Source of the DNA: Streptomyces sp. NBC_00078
GTDB taxonomy: Bacteria; Actinomycetota; Actinomycetes; Streptomycetales; Streptomycetaceae
Assembly (NCBI RefSeq): GCF_026343335.1
Contig: NZ_JAPELX010000001.1
Location: forward strand, 3,720,001 to 3,784,000
DNA length: 64,000 nucleotides
Reading direction: 5' to 3'
Every line of letters begins with the position of its first letter. The first letter of the stretch is position 1. The position numbers and the translations under genes were made by a program. Shown here one piece after another: positions 26,536-35,086 of the stretch. Below the pieces are notes generated by a model. It worked only from the letters and a program-made list of their open reading frames with translations. It did no database searches and had not been told where the DNA came from.

Positions 26536-27354
26536 TCAGGCCTCCTTGCGGGCCACGGCGAAGATCCGGCGGAACGGGAACGCGGTGCCGTACGCCGTGG
26601 CCGGATAGGCCTCCCGCAGGGACGCCCGGTACTCGCCGACGAACTCCTCGCGGGCCGCCGGATCATCGGCGAGGGCGGTGAGGACCGGCCGCAGCCCGGT
26701 CCCCTTGACCCAGTCGAGCACCGGGTCCTCGCCGGTCAGGAGATGGACGTACGTCGTCTCCCAGACGTCCGCCGCGCAGCCGAGGGAGGTCAGCCGCTCC
26801 AGGTAGGCCTCCGGCGCGAGGACGGCGTCGTCGTGGCGGAGGGTGTCGGCGAGGCGGTCCTTCCAGCGTGCGGAGTGGGCGAGTTCGCGCATCAGCGTGT
26901 GGCTGGGGGCGGAGAAGTTGCCGGGGACCTGGAAGGCAAAGGTGCCACCGGGCCTGAGGCCCGCGATCCACTCCCCGAACTGCTCCGCGTGCCCCGGGAC
27001 CCACTGCAGGGTGGCGTTGCTGAGGATCAGGTCGCACGGCCGCGGGGGCACCCAGCGGCGGACGTCGGCGTAACTGAAGTCGAGGCGTCCCCCGCCGGAC
27101 GTGGGGCCCCCATGCTCCACGAGCGCCTTGTCGAGCATCTCCGGCGAGTTGTCGTACCCGGTGATGGTCGCGGCGGGCCAGCGGCCGGCGAGCAGGACGG
27201 TGACGTTGCCGGGGCCGCAGCCGAGGTCGGCGATGTGGGGCGGGTTGCCTGGCAGCTCCGGGACGCGGGCCAGGAGGTCGGCGAAGGGGCGGGCGCGATG
27301 GCCTGCGTGACGCAGGTACTGGGCGGGGTCCCAGGTGGGGGCGGCGGCGGGCAT
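26536..27354 (-). CDS. tam: Trans-aconitate 2-methyltransferase
   Basis: The enzyme methylates trans-aconitate, an inhibitor of aconitase, using S-adenosylmethionine. The 272-residue product has motif I 'IADLGCGPGNVTVLLAGRW', the acidic 'GYDNSPEM', 'SYADVRRWVP' and 'LILSNATLQWVPGH', characteristic of the Tam branch. It is transcribed divergently from the MarR-family gene at 27470, and the pair matches the S. coelicolor tam/tamR arrangement. In that system TamR links oxidative stress on aconitase to tam expression. Start ATG at 27354. Confidence 0.92.
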   Translation of the reverse strand: MPAAAPTWDPAQYLRHAGHRARPFADLLARVPELPGNPPHIADLGCGPGNVTVLLAGRWPAATITGYDNSPEMLDKALVEHGGPTSGGGRLDFSYADVRRWVPPRPCDLILSNATLQWVPGHAEQFGEWIAGLRPGGTFAFQVPGNFSAPSHTLMRELAHSARWKDRLADTLRHDDAVLAPEAYLERLTSLGCAADVWETTYVHLLTGEDPVLDWVKGTGLRPVLTALADDPAAREEFVGEYRASLREAYPATAYGTAFPFRRIFAVARKEA

Positions 27355-27406
27355 GGATGGCCTCCTCGGCGTACTGGACTGGTACCCAGCCTCCCTCCCG
27401 ATTTAC

Positions 27407-27451
27407 CTTGACGTCAAGAGACTCGACATCAAGAGACTTCACATCGACACA
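27407..27451. promoter_or_regulatory. Candidate TamR operator: 15-bp repeats with palindromes
   Basis: Three successive 15-bp units are visible: CTTGACGTCAAGAGA (27407), CTCGACATCAAGAGA (27422) and the weaker CTTCACATCGACACA (27437). The first contains a perfect 12-bp palindrome, CTTGACGTCAAG. They sit 18-63 bp before the tamR start and 50-100 bp upstream of tam, the right place for autorepression and control of tam by a MarR-family protein. Confidence 0.7.
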
Positions 27452-27469
27452 ACCACTACACTGATCGCC

Positions 27470-27967
27470 ATGGAGGACGAGGTCGATCGGCTGGTCGCAG
27501 CGTGGCGCCGGGAGCGCCCTGACCTCGACGTGGAACCGCTCGAGGTGCTCAGCCGGGTCAGCAGACTGGCCCGGCATCTGGACCGGGCGCGCCGGCTGGC
27601 CTTCGCCGAGCACAGCCTGGAGCCCTGGGAGTTCGACGTGCTGACGGCGCTCAGGCGTGCGGGCACGCCGTACCAGCTCTCGCCGGGGCAGCTGCTGACG
27701 CAGACCCTGGTCACCTCGGGCACGATGACCAACCGCATCGACCGCCTCGCGAAGAAGGGCTTGGTGGAGCGACTGCCCGACCCGAGCGACCGCCGCGGTG
27801 TGCTGGTGCGGCTGACCGAGGAGGGGCAGGACCGCGCGGACCAGGCCCTGGCGGGTCTGCTGGACCAGGAGCGGGCGATCCTCGCCGAACTGTCACGTGC
27901 CCAGCGCGGCGACCTCGCGGGGCTGCTACGCCAGCTGACCGCCCCGTTCGACAACATCCCCGGCTAG
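27470..27967 (+). CDS. tamR: MarR-family regulator TamR
   Basis: The product is 165 residues with a winged helix typical of MarR ('LVTSGTMTNRIDRLAKKGLVER', read in two parts, then 'DPSDRRGVLVRLTEEG' as the wing). The acidic/basic N-terminal helix 'EDEVDRLVAAWRRERP' is a mark of the UrtR/TamR subgroup, which binds small organic acids. In S. coelicolor TamR responds to citrate, trans-aconitate, cis-aconitate and isocitrate. The ATG at 27470 is chosen because the upstream part of the open frame covers the operator. Its 3' end overlaps the convergent LuxR-type gene by 42 bp. Confidence 0.88.
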   Translation: MEDEVDRLVAAWRRERPDLDVEPLEVLSRVSRLARHLDRARRLAFAEHSLEPWEFDVLTALRRAGTPYQLSPGQLLTQTLVTSGTMTNRIDRLAKKGLVERLPDPSDRRGVLVRLTEEGQDRADQALAGLLDQERAILAELSRAQRGDLAGLLRQLTAPFDNIPG

Positions 27968-28693
27968 GTCGACGGGGCCGACGCCGGCCCGGCGGGCGAG
28001 CGCGACGGCGGCCAGGGTCGAGTGGACGCCCAGCTTGCCGAGGACGTTCTGCATGTGTGTGCGCACGGTGTGCGGCGAGAGGAACAGCCGCTCGGCGACG
28101 GCCTTCCTGCCCAGCCCCGCGACCATGCAGCGCAGCACTTCCCGCTCCCTCGGAGTCAGGGACTCCACCAGGCGCTCGCTCTCGGTGCGGTGCTTGCGCG
28201 CGGCGGTCAACTCCCTGAGCACACCGGTGAGCAGGGCCGGCGGCAGATGCGTCTCGTCGCGCAGCACGCCCCGGATGACGCTGAGCAGCCGGGACAGCGA
28301 GCAGTCCTTGGCCACCCAGCCTGAGGCCCCGGCCTGCAGTGCGAGCGCGGCACGCCGCGGGTCGTCCTTCTCGGCGAGCACGATGATCCGTACGCCCGGC
28401 TGCCCGGAGCGCACCCCGGCGACCAGCGAGATCCCGTCGACGAGGCCGTCCTCGTTGGCCTCCTGAACGGGCACGGCCGGCCGGACTCCCGGCACGTTCC
28501 CGCCCAGATCGGAGTCGACGAGCAGCACGTCGAACCGGCGTCCCTCGGCTGCCGCACGCTCCAGGCTGCGCAGCGCGGCGGGACCGCTGCCCGCCGCGGA
28601 GACGTCGACGTCGGGCTCGGCCGCAAGAGCGGCGGCGAGCGATTCGGCGAAGATGCGATGGTCGTCGACGACCAGGACTCGGATGCGAACCAC
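27926..28693 (-). CDS. NarL/LuxR-type response regulator
   Basis: The product has 255 residues. The receiver domain has Asp10-Asp11, the predicted phosphoacceptor Asp60 in 'VLLVDSD' and the conserved Lys in 'GWVAKD'. The C-terminal LuxR helix-turn-helix is 'LTPREREVLRCMVAGLGRKA' followed by 'HTVRTHMQNVLGKLGV'. No histidine kinase is next to it. The GTG at 28693 has AAGGGGG 5 nt upstream; earlier in-frame residues are not protein-like. The receiver is longer than usual between beta-3 and alpha-4, with an insert around residues 65-85. Confidence 0.88.
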   Translation of the reverse strand: MVRIRVLVVDDHRIFAESLAAALAAEPDVDVSAAGSGPAALRSLERAAAEGRRFDVLLVDSDLGGNVPGVRPAVPVQEANEDGLVDGISLVAGVRSGQPGVRIIVLAEKDDPRRAALALQAGASGWVAKDCSLSRLLSVIRGVLRDETHLPPALLTGVLRELTAARKHRTESERLVESLTPREREVLRCMVAGLGRKAVAERLFLSPHTVRTHMQNVLGKLGVHSTLAAVALARRAGVGPVDLAGDVVERGGQLA

Positions 28694-28994
28694 GAAACCC
28701 CCTTCCCCAAGCTCTCCAAGAGCAGGGGATGCCTCATCGTCGGGAGACGGCACGGGCGCAGGTACGGCGCCCGAAGCACCCCAGGTCGTGCTTGACCACC
28801 TGGGACTGGAACGGCACACCGCACGGCCGTCGCCGTGCGGAGACTGCTACCCCCACTTCGGGCGTCGTACCCGACTGTCTCGCCCCCTGATCGGCACCGG
28901 CCCCCACCGGTGCTGCTCATCAGGGTACGGCCGGGGGGCAGGAGCGGAAGGTAATTTGCAGAACTGGCTGTCCAGCGCGTTTATCGTGAGCCGC
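28694..28994. other. Divergent intergenic region, response regulator / GNAT
   Basis: About 300 bp without a gene. It should hold the response-regulator promoter and that of the GNAT gene. For the latter TTGCAG at 28956 and TTATCG at 28981 (19 bp apart) are candidates, with a short hairpin CTGG-CTGT-CCAG between them. Nothing else stands out. Confidence 0.4.
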
Positions 28995-29438
28995 ATGTTT
29001 CGTCTTGAGACAGAAGTCGACAAAGCCCGGCGCGATCTTCTCCGTTCTCGCCTGCGCGACACCAACACGGCGGCCTCCCCGGTCCTGCGCGCCTTGCGGG
29101 GAACCCCGTCGGAACGCGAACTTCCGCTTCACGCCTGGGTGTTGGACGAGCGCGACGAGCTGGTCGCCGGCCTGGTGGGCCACACCTGGACGACCTGGCT
29201 GCATGTGACGTACCTGTGGGTCGACGAGCGCCTGCGGGGCGCGGGCATCGGCTCGCGGCTCCTGGCGGAGGCGGAGAAGATCGCCCGCTCCGAACGGGGC
29301 TGCAGCTCGGTCCGCCTGGAGACCTGGGACTTCCAGGCGCCCGAGTTCTACAGGAAGCAGGGGTACGACGTGGTGTGCGTGATCCCCGACTATCCGCCGG
29401 GGGTCACGGAGTACACGCTGACAAAGAGGCTGGGGTGA
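28995..29438 (+). CDS. GNAT-family acetyltransferase
   Basis: This 147-residue single-domain protein has the GNAT fold: the beta-4 strand 'HVTYLWVDERLRGAGIGSRL' with the acetyl-CoA loop R-G-A-G-I-G, and the C-terminal 'PEFYRKQGYDVV'. The substrate is unknown. The start at the ATG (MFRLETEVDK) is the best protein-like beginning; a GTG three codons earlier is possible, and neither has a strong ribosome site, so translation may be leaderless or weak. It is convergent with galK. Confidence 0.85.
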   Translation: MFRLETEVDKARRDLLRSRLRDTNTAASPVLRALRGTPSERELPLHAWVLDERDELVAGLVGHTWTTWLHVTYLWVDERLRGAGIGSRLLAEAEKIARSERGCSSVRLETWDFQAPEFYRKQGYDVVCVIPDYPPGVTEYTLTKRLG

Positions 29439-29452
29439 CACGAAACAGCCCG

Positions 29453-29492
29453 CCCGGCTTCGAGGACGAGGCCGTTTCGGCCGAAAGCCGGG
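29453..29492. terminator. Stem-loop between GNAT and galK ends
   Basis: CCCGGCTT (29453) pairs with AAGCCGGG (29485), and inside it GGCCG-TTT-CGGCC forms a second stem. It lies between convergent stops and probably terminates both transcripts. Confidence 0.6.
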
Positions 29493-29520
29493 GTCTGGGG
29501 GCGGCAGTCCCCGGAGCAGC

Positions 29521-30675
29521 TCAGCTCAAGCGCCGGGCACCTGCCGAAGGCACCGCCTCGAACACCCTCGGAGCCGTGTAGCCGCCGGAGGCGAACGCCT
29601 CCTCGACCGCCTTGGTGATGGTGTCCACGTCGGTCGCCTCCGCCAGGACGATCGCCGAGCCGCCGAAGCCGCCGCCGGTCATCCGGGCGCCCAGGGCGCC
29701 GGACGCGAGGGCCGTGTCGACGACCAGGTCCAGCTCCGGGCAGGAGATGCGGAAGTCGTCGCGGAGGGAGGCGTGGCCTTCGACCAGGACCGGGCCGATC
29801 GCCCGCGTCTCGCCCGACTCCAGGAGGGAGACCACCTGCTCCACCCGGTGGTTCTCGGTGACGACGTGGCGGACCAGACGGCGGACCTCCTCCTCGTCGC
29901 CCAGCCGCGCCAGCGCCGCGTCCAGTCCGGCGTACGGCACGTCCCGCAGGGCGTCGACGCCCAGCAGCGCCGCGCCCGTCTCGCAGCCCGCGCGCCGCTT
30001 GCCGTACTCGCCGTCGCTGTGGGCGTGCTTGACCCGCGTGTCGACGACCAGCAGCCGCATGCCCTCGGCCGCCAGGTCGAAGGGGATCTGCTTCTGGGAG
30101 AGGTCGCGGGTGTCGAGGAAGAGCGCGTGGCCCTCCTCGCAGCACGCCGACGCCGTCTGGTCCATGATGCCGGTGGGCGCGCCGACGTAGACGTTCTCGG
30201 CGCGCTGGCACAGACGGGCCAGCTGCCAGCGCTGCAGGCCCAGTTCGTAGAGGTCGTTCAGGGCCAGGGCCACCACGACCTCCAGGGCCGCCGAGGACGA
30301 CAGGCCCCCGCCGGACGGCACCGTGGACGACAGGTGGACGTCCGCGCCGCTCACCGGGTGGCCGGCCTCGCGCAGGGCCCAGACGACGCCCGCCGGGTAC
30401 GCCGTCCAGCCGCGGTCCGACTCCGGGGCCAGGGCGTTTGGACGCAGTTCCACGACCCCGCCCTCGACGTCCGCCGAGTGCAGGCGCAGGACACCGTCCT
30501 CGCGCCGTGAGACGGCCGCGACGGCGGTGTGCGGCAGCGCGAAGGGCATCACGAAGCCGTCGTTGTAGTCGGTGTGCTCACCGATGAGGTTGACGCGGCC
30601 GGGCGCCGACCAGACGCCCTCCGGCTCGGTTCCGTACAGCGCGGCGAAGCCTTCCCGGACCTGCTGTGCACCCAC
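29521..30675 (-). CDS. galK: Galactokinase
   Basis: GalK phosphorylates galactose with ATP, the first Leloir step. The 384-residue product has the galactokinase signature 'GRVNLIGEHTDYNDG' from residue 26, the GHMP ATP loop 'VPSGGGLSSSAALE' and the C-terminal 'ARMTGGGFGGSAI'. It is the last gene of galT-galE-galK. The GTG at 30675 overlaps the galE stop by one base (TAGTG). The open frame extends 15 codons upstream but only within galE. Confidence 0.96.
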   Translation of the reverse strand: MGAQQVREGFAALYGTEPEGVWSAPGRVNLIGEHTDYNDGFVMPFALPHTAVAAVSRREDGVLRLHSADVEGGVVELRPNALAPESDRGWTAYPAGVVWALREAGHPVSGADVHLSSTVPSGGGLSSSAALEVVVALALNDLYELGLQRWQLARLCQRAENVYVGAPTGIMDQTASACCEEGHALFLDTRDLSQKQIPFDLAAEGMRLLVVDTRVKHAHSDGEYGKRRAGCETGAALLGVDALRDVPYAGLDAALARLGDEEEVRRLVRHVVTENHRVEQVVSLLESGETRAIGPVLVEGHASLRDDFRISCPELDLVVDTALASGALGARMTGGGFGGSAIVLAEATDVDTITKAVEEAFASGGYTAPRVFEAVPSAGARRLS

Positions 30676-31652
30676 TACTGCTCCCTGGTCGTGCTTGCGA
30701 TGTGCTGCGCGAACTGCCACGCGTCCGCGACGATCCCCGCGAGGTCCGCGCGGGACGGGTTCCAGCCCAGTTTCTCGCGGGCCGTGGCGGCCGACGCCAC
30801 CAGGACCGCCGGATCGCCGCCCCGGCGCGGGGCCACGACCTCCGGGATCGGGTGGCCGGTGACCTGCCGGACCGTCTCGATGACCTGACGGACCGAGAAG
30901 CCCTCGCCGTTGCCCAGGTTGCAGATGAGGTGCTCGCCGGGGGTGGCGGCCTTCAGCGCGAGCAGGTGGGCGTCGGCGAGGTCCGCGACGTGGATGTAGT
31001 CACGCACGCAGGTGCCGTCCGGCGTCGGGTAGTCGTCGCCGAAGACGGAGATCGCGTCCCGCCTGCCCTGCGCGACCTGCAGCACCAGCGGGATCAGGTG
31101 CGACTCGGGGTCGTGGCGCTCGCCCTGGCTGCCGTAGGCGCCCGCCACGTTGAAGTAGCGCAGCGAGACCGCGCCCAGGCCGTGGGCCGCCGCCTCGCCG
31201 GTGATCATGTGGTCGACGGCGAGCTTCGAGGCGCCGTAGGGGTTGGTCGGCGAGGTGGGCGCCGACTCGACGATCGGGATCTCCCTGGGCTCGCCGTAGG
31301 TGGCCGCCGTGGAGGAGAAGACCAGCTTGCGGACGCCCGCCTCGCGCATCGCGCCGAGCAGCGCCATGGTGCCGGCGACGTTGTTGTCCCAGTACTTCTC
31401 GGGCTTGACGACCGACTCGCCGACCTGCGAGAACGCGGCGAAGTGCAGGACCGCATCGAAGGAGGAGTCCAGCCATTTGGCGGCGTCGCGGATGTCGCCC
31501 TCGACGAAGGCGGCACCGGCCGGGACGCCCTCCCTGAAGCCCGTGGAGAGGTTGTCCAGCACGACGACCTCGTGGCCCGCCTCCAGCAGATGCTGGGCGA
31601 CCACACTGCCGACGTAACCCGCGCCGCCTGTCACCAGGTACTTACCGCTCAT
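30675..31652 (-). CDS. galE: UDP-glucose 4-epimerase
   Basis: GalE interconverts UDP-galactose and UDP-glucose with bound NAD. The 325-residue short-chain dehydrogenase-type protein has GGAGYVG at 9-15, the catalytic Ser/Thr region 'FSSTAATYG' and Tyr139-x3-Lys143 in 'NPYGASK'. The ATG at 31652 overlaps the galT stop by one base (TGATG), so galT and galE are translationally coupled. It may also supply UDP-galactose for cell-wall polymers when galactose is absent; in streptomycetes a second internal gal promoter serves this, but it was not located here. Confidence 0.96.
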   Translation of the reverse strand: MSGKYLVTGGAGYVGSVVAQHLLEAGHEVVVLDNLSTGFREGVPAGAAFVEGDIRDAAKWLDSSFDAVLHFAAFSQVGESVVKPEKYWDNNVAGTMALLGAMREAGVRKLVFSSTAATYGEPREIPIVESAPTSPTNPYGASKLAVDHMITGEAAAHGLGAVSLRYFNVAGAYGSQGERHDPESHLIPLVLQVAQGRRDAISVFGDDYPTPDGTCVRDYIHVADLADAHLLALKAATPGEHLICNLGNGEGFSVRQVIETVRQVTGHPIPEVVAPRRGGDPAVLVASAATAREKLGWNPSRADLAGIVADAWQFAQHIASTTREQ

Positions 31653-32734
31653 CAACTCGCTACCTCTCGCAGTCGCTCGGCCGCGCGCTCCGGCGGCACG
31701 TCGTTGATGAACACGCTCATGCCGGACTCGGAACCCGCGAGGAACTTCAGCTTGCCGGAGGTTCGGCGGATGGTGAAAAGCTCGAGGTGGAGCGCGAAGT
31801 CGTCGCGGTTGACGCCCTCGAAGTCCTCCAGGGCGCCGAACGGGGCCTGGTGCCAGGCCGCGATGTACGGCGTGAGGGACTCGTTCCCGTCTTCCTTCCC
31901 TCCACCGGGCCCGTCGAAGATCCGGTCGAAGCGCCTCAAGAGTTCCAGATAGACCTTGGGGAACTCTGTGCGCGCCCCCTCGTCGAGACCGAGCAGATCG
32001 GGCACGCGGCGCTTCGGGTACAGGTGGACCTCGTAGGGCCAGTGCGCGGCGAACGGCACGAACGCCACCCAGTGTTCACCCTCCAGGACGACCCGCTCCC
32101 CGGCGAGTTCGCTCTGCAGGACGGAGTCGAAGAGGTTCTCACCGCCCGTTGCCTCCTTGTGAGTTGCGAGCGAACGCAGCATCAGTGCGGTGCGGGGGGT
32201 GGTGAACGGGTACGCGTAGATCTGGCCGTGCGGATGTCCGAGCGTCACTCCGATCTCCGCGCCCCGGTTCTCGAAGCAGAACACCTGCTCCACGGAGGGG
32301 AGATGCGACAACTCGGACGTCCGGTCCGTCCATGCCTCCAGGACCAGGGCCACCTGCTCCTCGGTCAGGTCGGCGAAGGACGCGTTGTGGTCGGAGGTGA
32401 AACAGACGACCTCGCAGCGGCCCGAGTCGCCGGCCAGGGAGGGGAACCGGTTCTCGAAGACGGCCACGTCGTACGACGAGTCCGGGATCTCGCTCAGACG
32501 GTCGCCCTGGGAGGGGCACAGGGGGCACTCGTCGGCCGGCGGGTGGTAGGTGCGGCCCTGGCGGTGCGAGGCGATGGCGACCGCGTCGCCGAGCAGCGGG
32601 TCGCGGCGGATCTCGGAGGTGGTGACGGTCCGCTCGAGCGGGCGCTTGTCCACCGCGTCCCGCACGTGGTCGTCGCGCAGGTCGTAATAGATCAACTCGC
32701 GACCGTCGGCCAGGCGGGTCGAGGTCTTCTTCAC
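31652..32734 (-). CDS. galT: Galactose-1-phosphate uridylyltransferase
   Basis: GalT exchanges galactose-1-phosphate with UDP-glucose. The 360-residue product has the active-site HPHGQ at 167-171 and the zinc-binding Cys70-x2-Cys73 near the N-terminus. It is the first gene of galTEK and starts at a GTG with GGGAG 8 nt upstream. It is divergent from the sodium-sugar symporter; the 191-bp gap holds the operator features. Confidence 0.96.
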   Translation of the reverse strand: MKKTSTRLADGRELIYYDLRDDHVRDAVDKRPLERTVTTSEIRRDPLLGDAVAIASHRQGRTYHPPADECPLCPSQGDRLSEIPDSSYDVAVFENRFPSLAGDSGRCEVVCFTSDHNASFADLTEEQVALVLEAWTDRTSELSHLPSVEQVFCFENRGAEIGVTLGHPHGQIYAYPFTTPRTALMLRSLATHKEATGGENLFDSVLQSELAGERVVLEGEHWVAFVPFAAHWPYEVHLYPKRRVPDLLGLDEGARTEFPKVYLELLRRFDRIFDGPGGGKEDGNESLTPYIAAWHQAPFGALEDFEGVNRDDFALHLELFTIRRTSGKLKFLAGSESGMSVFINDVPPERAAERLREVAS

Positions 32735-32856
32735 TGCGGACTCCCTATCCGAGCCACTACTGCCCAGCTACTCACTCATCAAACATAACCAAACACATTG
32801 GAACACGACCCCTCACATCCGTCAACATCACAATCCAACAAAGACCATCAGCAGAA

Positions 32857-32875
32857 GTGTTCAATCACTGAACAC
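32857..32875. promoter_or_regulatory. Inverted repeat in the gal operon / symporter control region
   Basis: GTGTTCA at 32857-32863 and TGAACAC at 32869-32875 form a perfect 7-bp inverted repeat around ATCAC. The whole 32735-32925 gap is AT-rich for this genome. On the reverse strand TGTGAT occurs at 32827-32832; TGTGAT hexamers are part of the galP1 operator described in Streptomyces lividans. The site is well placed to control both the operon and the symporter. Confidence 0.6.
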
Positions 32876-32925
32876 CAAGGCGTAGTTTCCGCTCTGGATC
32901 AGTTCACGCGACGAAGCGAGTTCTT

Positions 32926-34617
32926 ATGCAAACCCCCACATATTCGGCCATGCAGCTGGCCGCCGAGCTACGACTCCCCACGAACTGGCTCGACTACACG
33001 ATCCTCGGCATCTACTTCGCAGTCGTCCTCGGCATCGGCTTCGCCGCCCGCGCGTCGGTGAAGACCAGCCTCGACTTCTTCCTCTCCGGGCGCTCCCTGC
33101 CCGCCTGGATCACCGGTCTCGCTTTCATCTCGGCCAACCTGGCCGCCACCGAGATCCTCGGCATGGCCGCGAACAGTGCGCAGTACGGCGCCTACACCGT
33201 GCACTGGTACTGGATCGGCGCCATCCCCGCCATGGTCTTCCTCGGCCTGGTGATGATGCCCTTCTACTACGGCAGCAAGGTGCGCTCGGTCCCCGAGATG
33301 CTGCTGCTGCGCTTCGACAAATGGGCACATCTGCTCAGTTCGATCCTGTTCGCGTTCGCCGCCATCCTGATCGCCGGTGTGAACCTGTACGCCCTCGCGA
33401 TCGTCGTCGAGGCACTGCTGGGCTGGCCGCAGTGGGTGGCGATCGTGGTGGCCGGCGCCTTCGTGCTGGCCTACATCACCCTCGGCGGTCTGTCGTCCGC
33501 GATCTACAACGAGGTGCTGCAGTTCTTCGTGATCCTCGCAGCCCTCATCCCGATCGTGGTGCTGGGCCTGAAGAAGGTCGGCGGCTGGGGCGGCCTCACC
33601 GACAAGCTCACCGCGACCCACGGCGCGAACTTCACCACCGCCTGGGGCGGCACCGGTATCGGCAGCCCCAACCCGCTCGGCGCCAACTGGCTGACCATCG
33701 TCCTGGGCCTGGGCTTCGTGCTGTCCTTCGGCTACTGGACGACCAACTTCGCCGAGGTGCAGCGCGCCCTGTCCGCGAAGAACCTCTCCGCCGGCCGGCG
33801 CACCCCGCTGATCGCCGCGTACCCGAAGATCTTCATCGTCTTCCTGGTGATGATCCCGGGCCTGGTCGCCGCCGCGCTCGTGCCGAAGTTCGGCACCCCC
33901 GACTCCGGCTACCAGTACAACGACGCGATCCCCTACCTGATGCAGGAACTGCTGCCCAACGGCGTTCTCGGCATCGCCGTGACCGGTCTGCTGGCCGCGT
34001 TCATGGCGGGCATGGCGGCCAACGTGTCGTCCTTCAACACGGTGTTCACCAACGACATCTGGGGCCGGTACATCGTCAAGGGCCGCGAGGACGCGTACTA
34101 CGTGCGCTTCGGCCGCCTGATCACGGTGGTCGGCGTCTGCGCCTCGGTCGGCACGGCCTTCCTGGCGTCGTCGTTCTCCAACATCATGAGCTACCTCCAG
34201 ACGCTGTTCTCCTTCTTCAACGTGCCGATGTTCGTCGTCTTCATCGTCGGCATGTTCTGGAAGCGCGCCTCCGTCAAGTCCGGCTTCTGGGGCCTGCTCG
34301 CCGGCACGGTCTCGGCGATGGTCAACTACTTCTGGATCTACAAGCAGGGCATCATCGACATCCCCACCGACCAGGGCGCCAACTTCGTCTCCGCGATCGT
34401 CGGCTTCGTCGCCGGCGCGGTGGTGATGGTCGCCGTGTCCCTGTTCACCGAGCCGAAACCGGCCGAGGAACTGGAGGGTCTGGTCTACGGCACCACCTCA
34501 CCCGGCATGCAGGAACCGCCCGCCGCCGGCGACGACGCCTGGTACCGGAAGCCGGCCCTGCTGGGCTGGGGCGCCGTGGTCATCGCAGCCGCCTGCTACA
34601 TCCCGTTCTCGCTCTGA
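32926..34617 (+). CDS. Sodium:sugar symporter (vSGLT-like), probable galactose uptake
   Basis: The product is a 563-residue SSS-family symporter with about 14 membrane helices. 'SANLAATEILGMAANSAQYG' in helix 1 contains the sodium-site residues, and 'FGYWTTNFAEVQRALSAKN' and 'AAFMAGMAANVSSFNTVFTNDIW' match the sugar branch (vSGLT) rather than the ActP branch. Divergence from galTEK supports galactose as substrate. The ATG at 32926 has a weak GAAGCGAG upstream; an ATG at 32950 is possible. A long cytoplasmic loop precedes the last helix. Confidence 0.9.
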   Translation: MQTPTYSAMQLAAELRLPTNWLDYTILGIYFAVVLGIGFAARASVKTSLDFFLSGRSLPAWITGLAFISANLAATEILGMAANSAQYGAYTVHWYWIGAIPAMVFLGLVMMPFYYGSKVRSVPEMLLLRFDKWAHLLSSILFAFAAILIAGVNLYALAIVVEALLGWPQWVAIVVAGAFVLAYITLGGLSSAIYNEVLQFFVILAALIPIVVLGLKKVGGWGGLTDKLTATHGANFTTAWGGTGIGSPNPLGANWLTIVLGLGFVLSFGYWTTNFAEVQRALSAKNLSAGRRTPLIAAYPKIFIVFLVMIPGLVAAALVPKFGTPDSGYQYNDAIPYLMQELLPNGVLGIAVTGLLAAFMAGMAANVSSFNTVFTNDIWGRYIVKGREDAYYVRFGRLITVVGVCASVGTAFLASSFSNIMSYLQTLFSFFNVPMFVVFIVGMFWKRASVKSGFWGLLAGTVSAMVNYFWIYKQGIIDIPTDQGANFVSAIVGFVAGAVVMVAVSLFTEPKPAEELEGLVYGTTSPGMQEPPAAGDDAWYRKPALLGWGAVVIAAACYIPFSL

Positions 34618-34646
34618 TGGCATCCTGACTGGGGAGTTGGAAAACC

Positions 34647-35003
34647 ATGACTGATCAGTCCGGACCCTCCGGATACTCCGGGTACTCCGACAAGGACGTC
34701 CAGCGCGAGGTCACCGAGCTGCAGGAGAAGTCCGCGACCGCGGCCCGCATCTTCGACCTGCGCCGCATCATCGGCGGCCTGTTCGTCCTGTACGGCGTCA
34801 TCGTCACGATCACCGGCATCACCGACGACCAGGCCGCGATCGACAAGGCCCAGGGCGTCAACATCAACCTGTGGACCGGCATCGCCATGCTGCTCCTCGG
34901 CATCTTCTTCCTGGCCTGGCTGAAGCTGCGCCCGACCCCTCCGCCGACACCGGCGGCCGCCCCGGGACAGGAGGACGACGCCCCGGCCCCACGCCCGGAG
35001 TGA
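34647..35003 (+). CDS. Small two-helix membrane protein downstream of the symporter
   Basis: This 118-residue protein has a hydrophilic N-terminus with GYSGYSD and a short amphipathic helix, two membrane segments ('RIIGGLFVLYGVIVTITGI' and 'LWTGIAMLLLGIFFLAWLKL') and a Pro-rich tail. Ribosome site GGGGAG lies about 10 nt before the ATG. It begins 29 bp after the symporter, so it is in the same operon and may be an accessory subunit, as DUF485 proteins are for the other SSS branch. No known family was recognised. Confidence 0.75.
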   Translation: MTDQSGPSGYSGYSDKDVQREVTELQEKSATAARIFDLRRIIGGLFVLYGVIVTITGITDDQAAIDKAQGVNINLWTGIAMLLLGIFFLAWLKLRPTPPPTPAAAPGQEDDAPAPRPE

Positions 35004-35008
35004 CGGCC

Positions 35009-35047
35009 ACGGGGCCGGAGAGCTCACCGCCTCCGGTCCCGCCCCGT
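35009..35047. terminator. Hairpin between symporter operon and response regulator
   Basis: ACGGGG...CCGGAG at 35009-35020 pairs with CTCCGG...CCCCGT at 35031-35047 with a small internal bulge and a 10-nt loop, between convergent stops. Confidence 0.55.
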
Positions 35048-35086
35048 CCCCACCCACCCCGGGACCCCCACACCTCCCCCCGGAGG

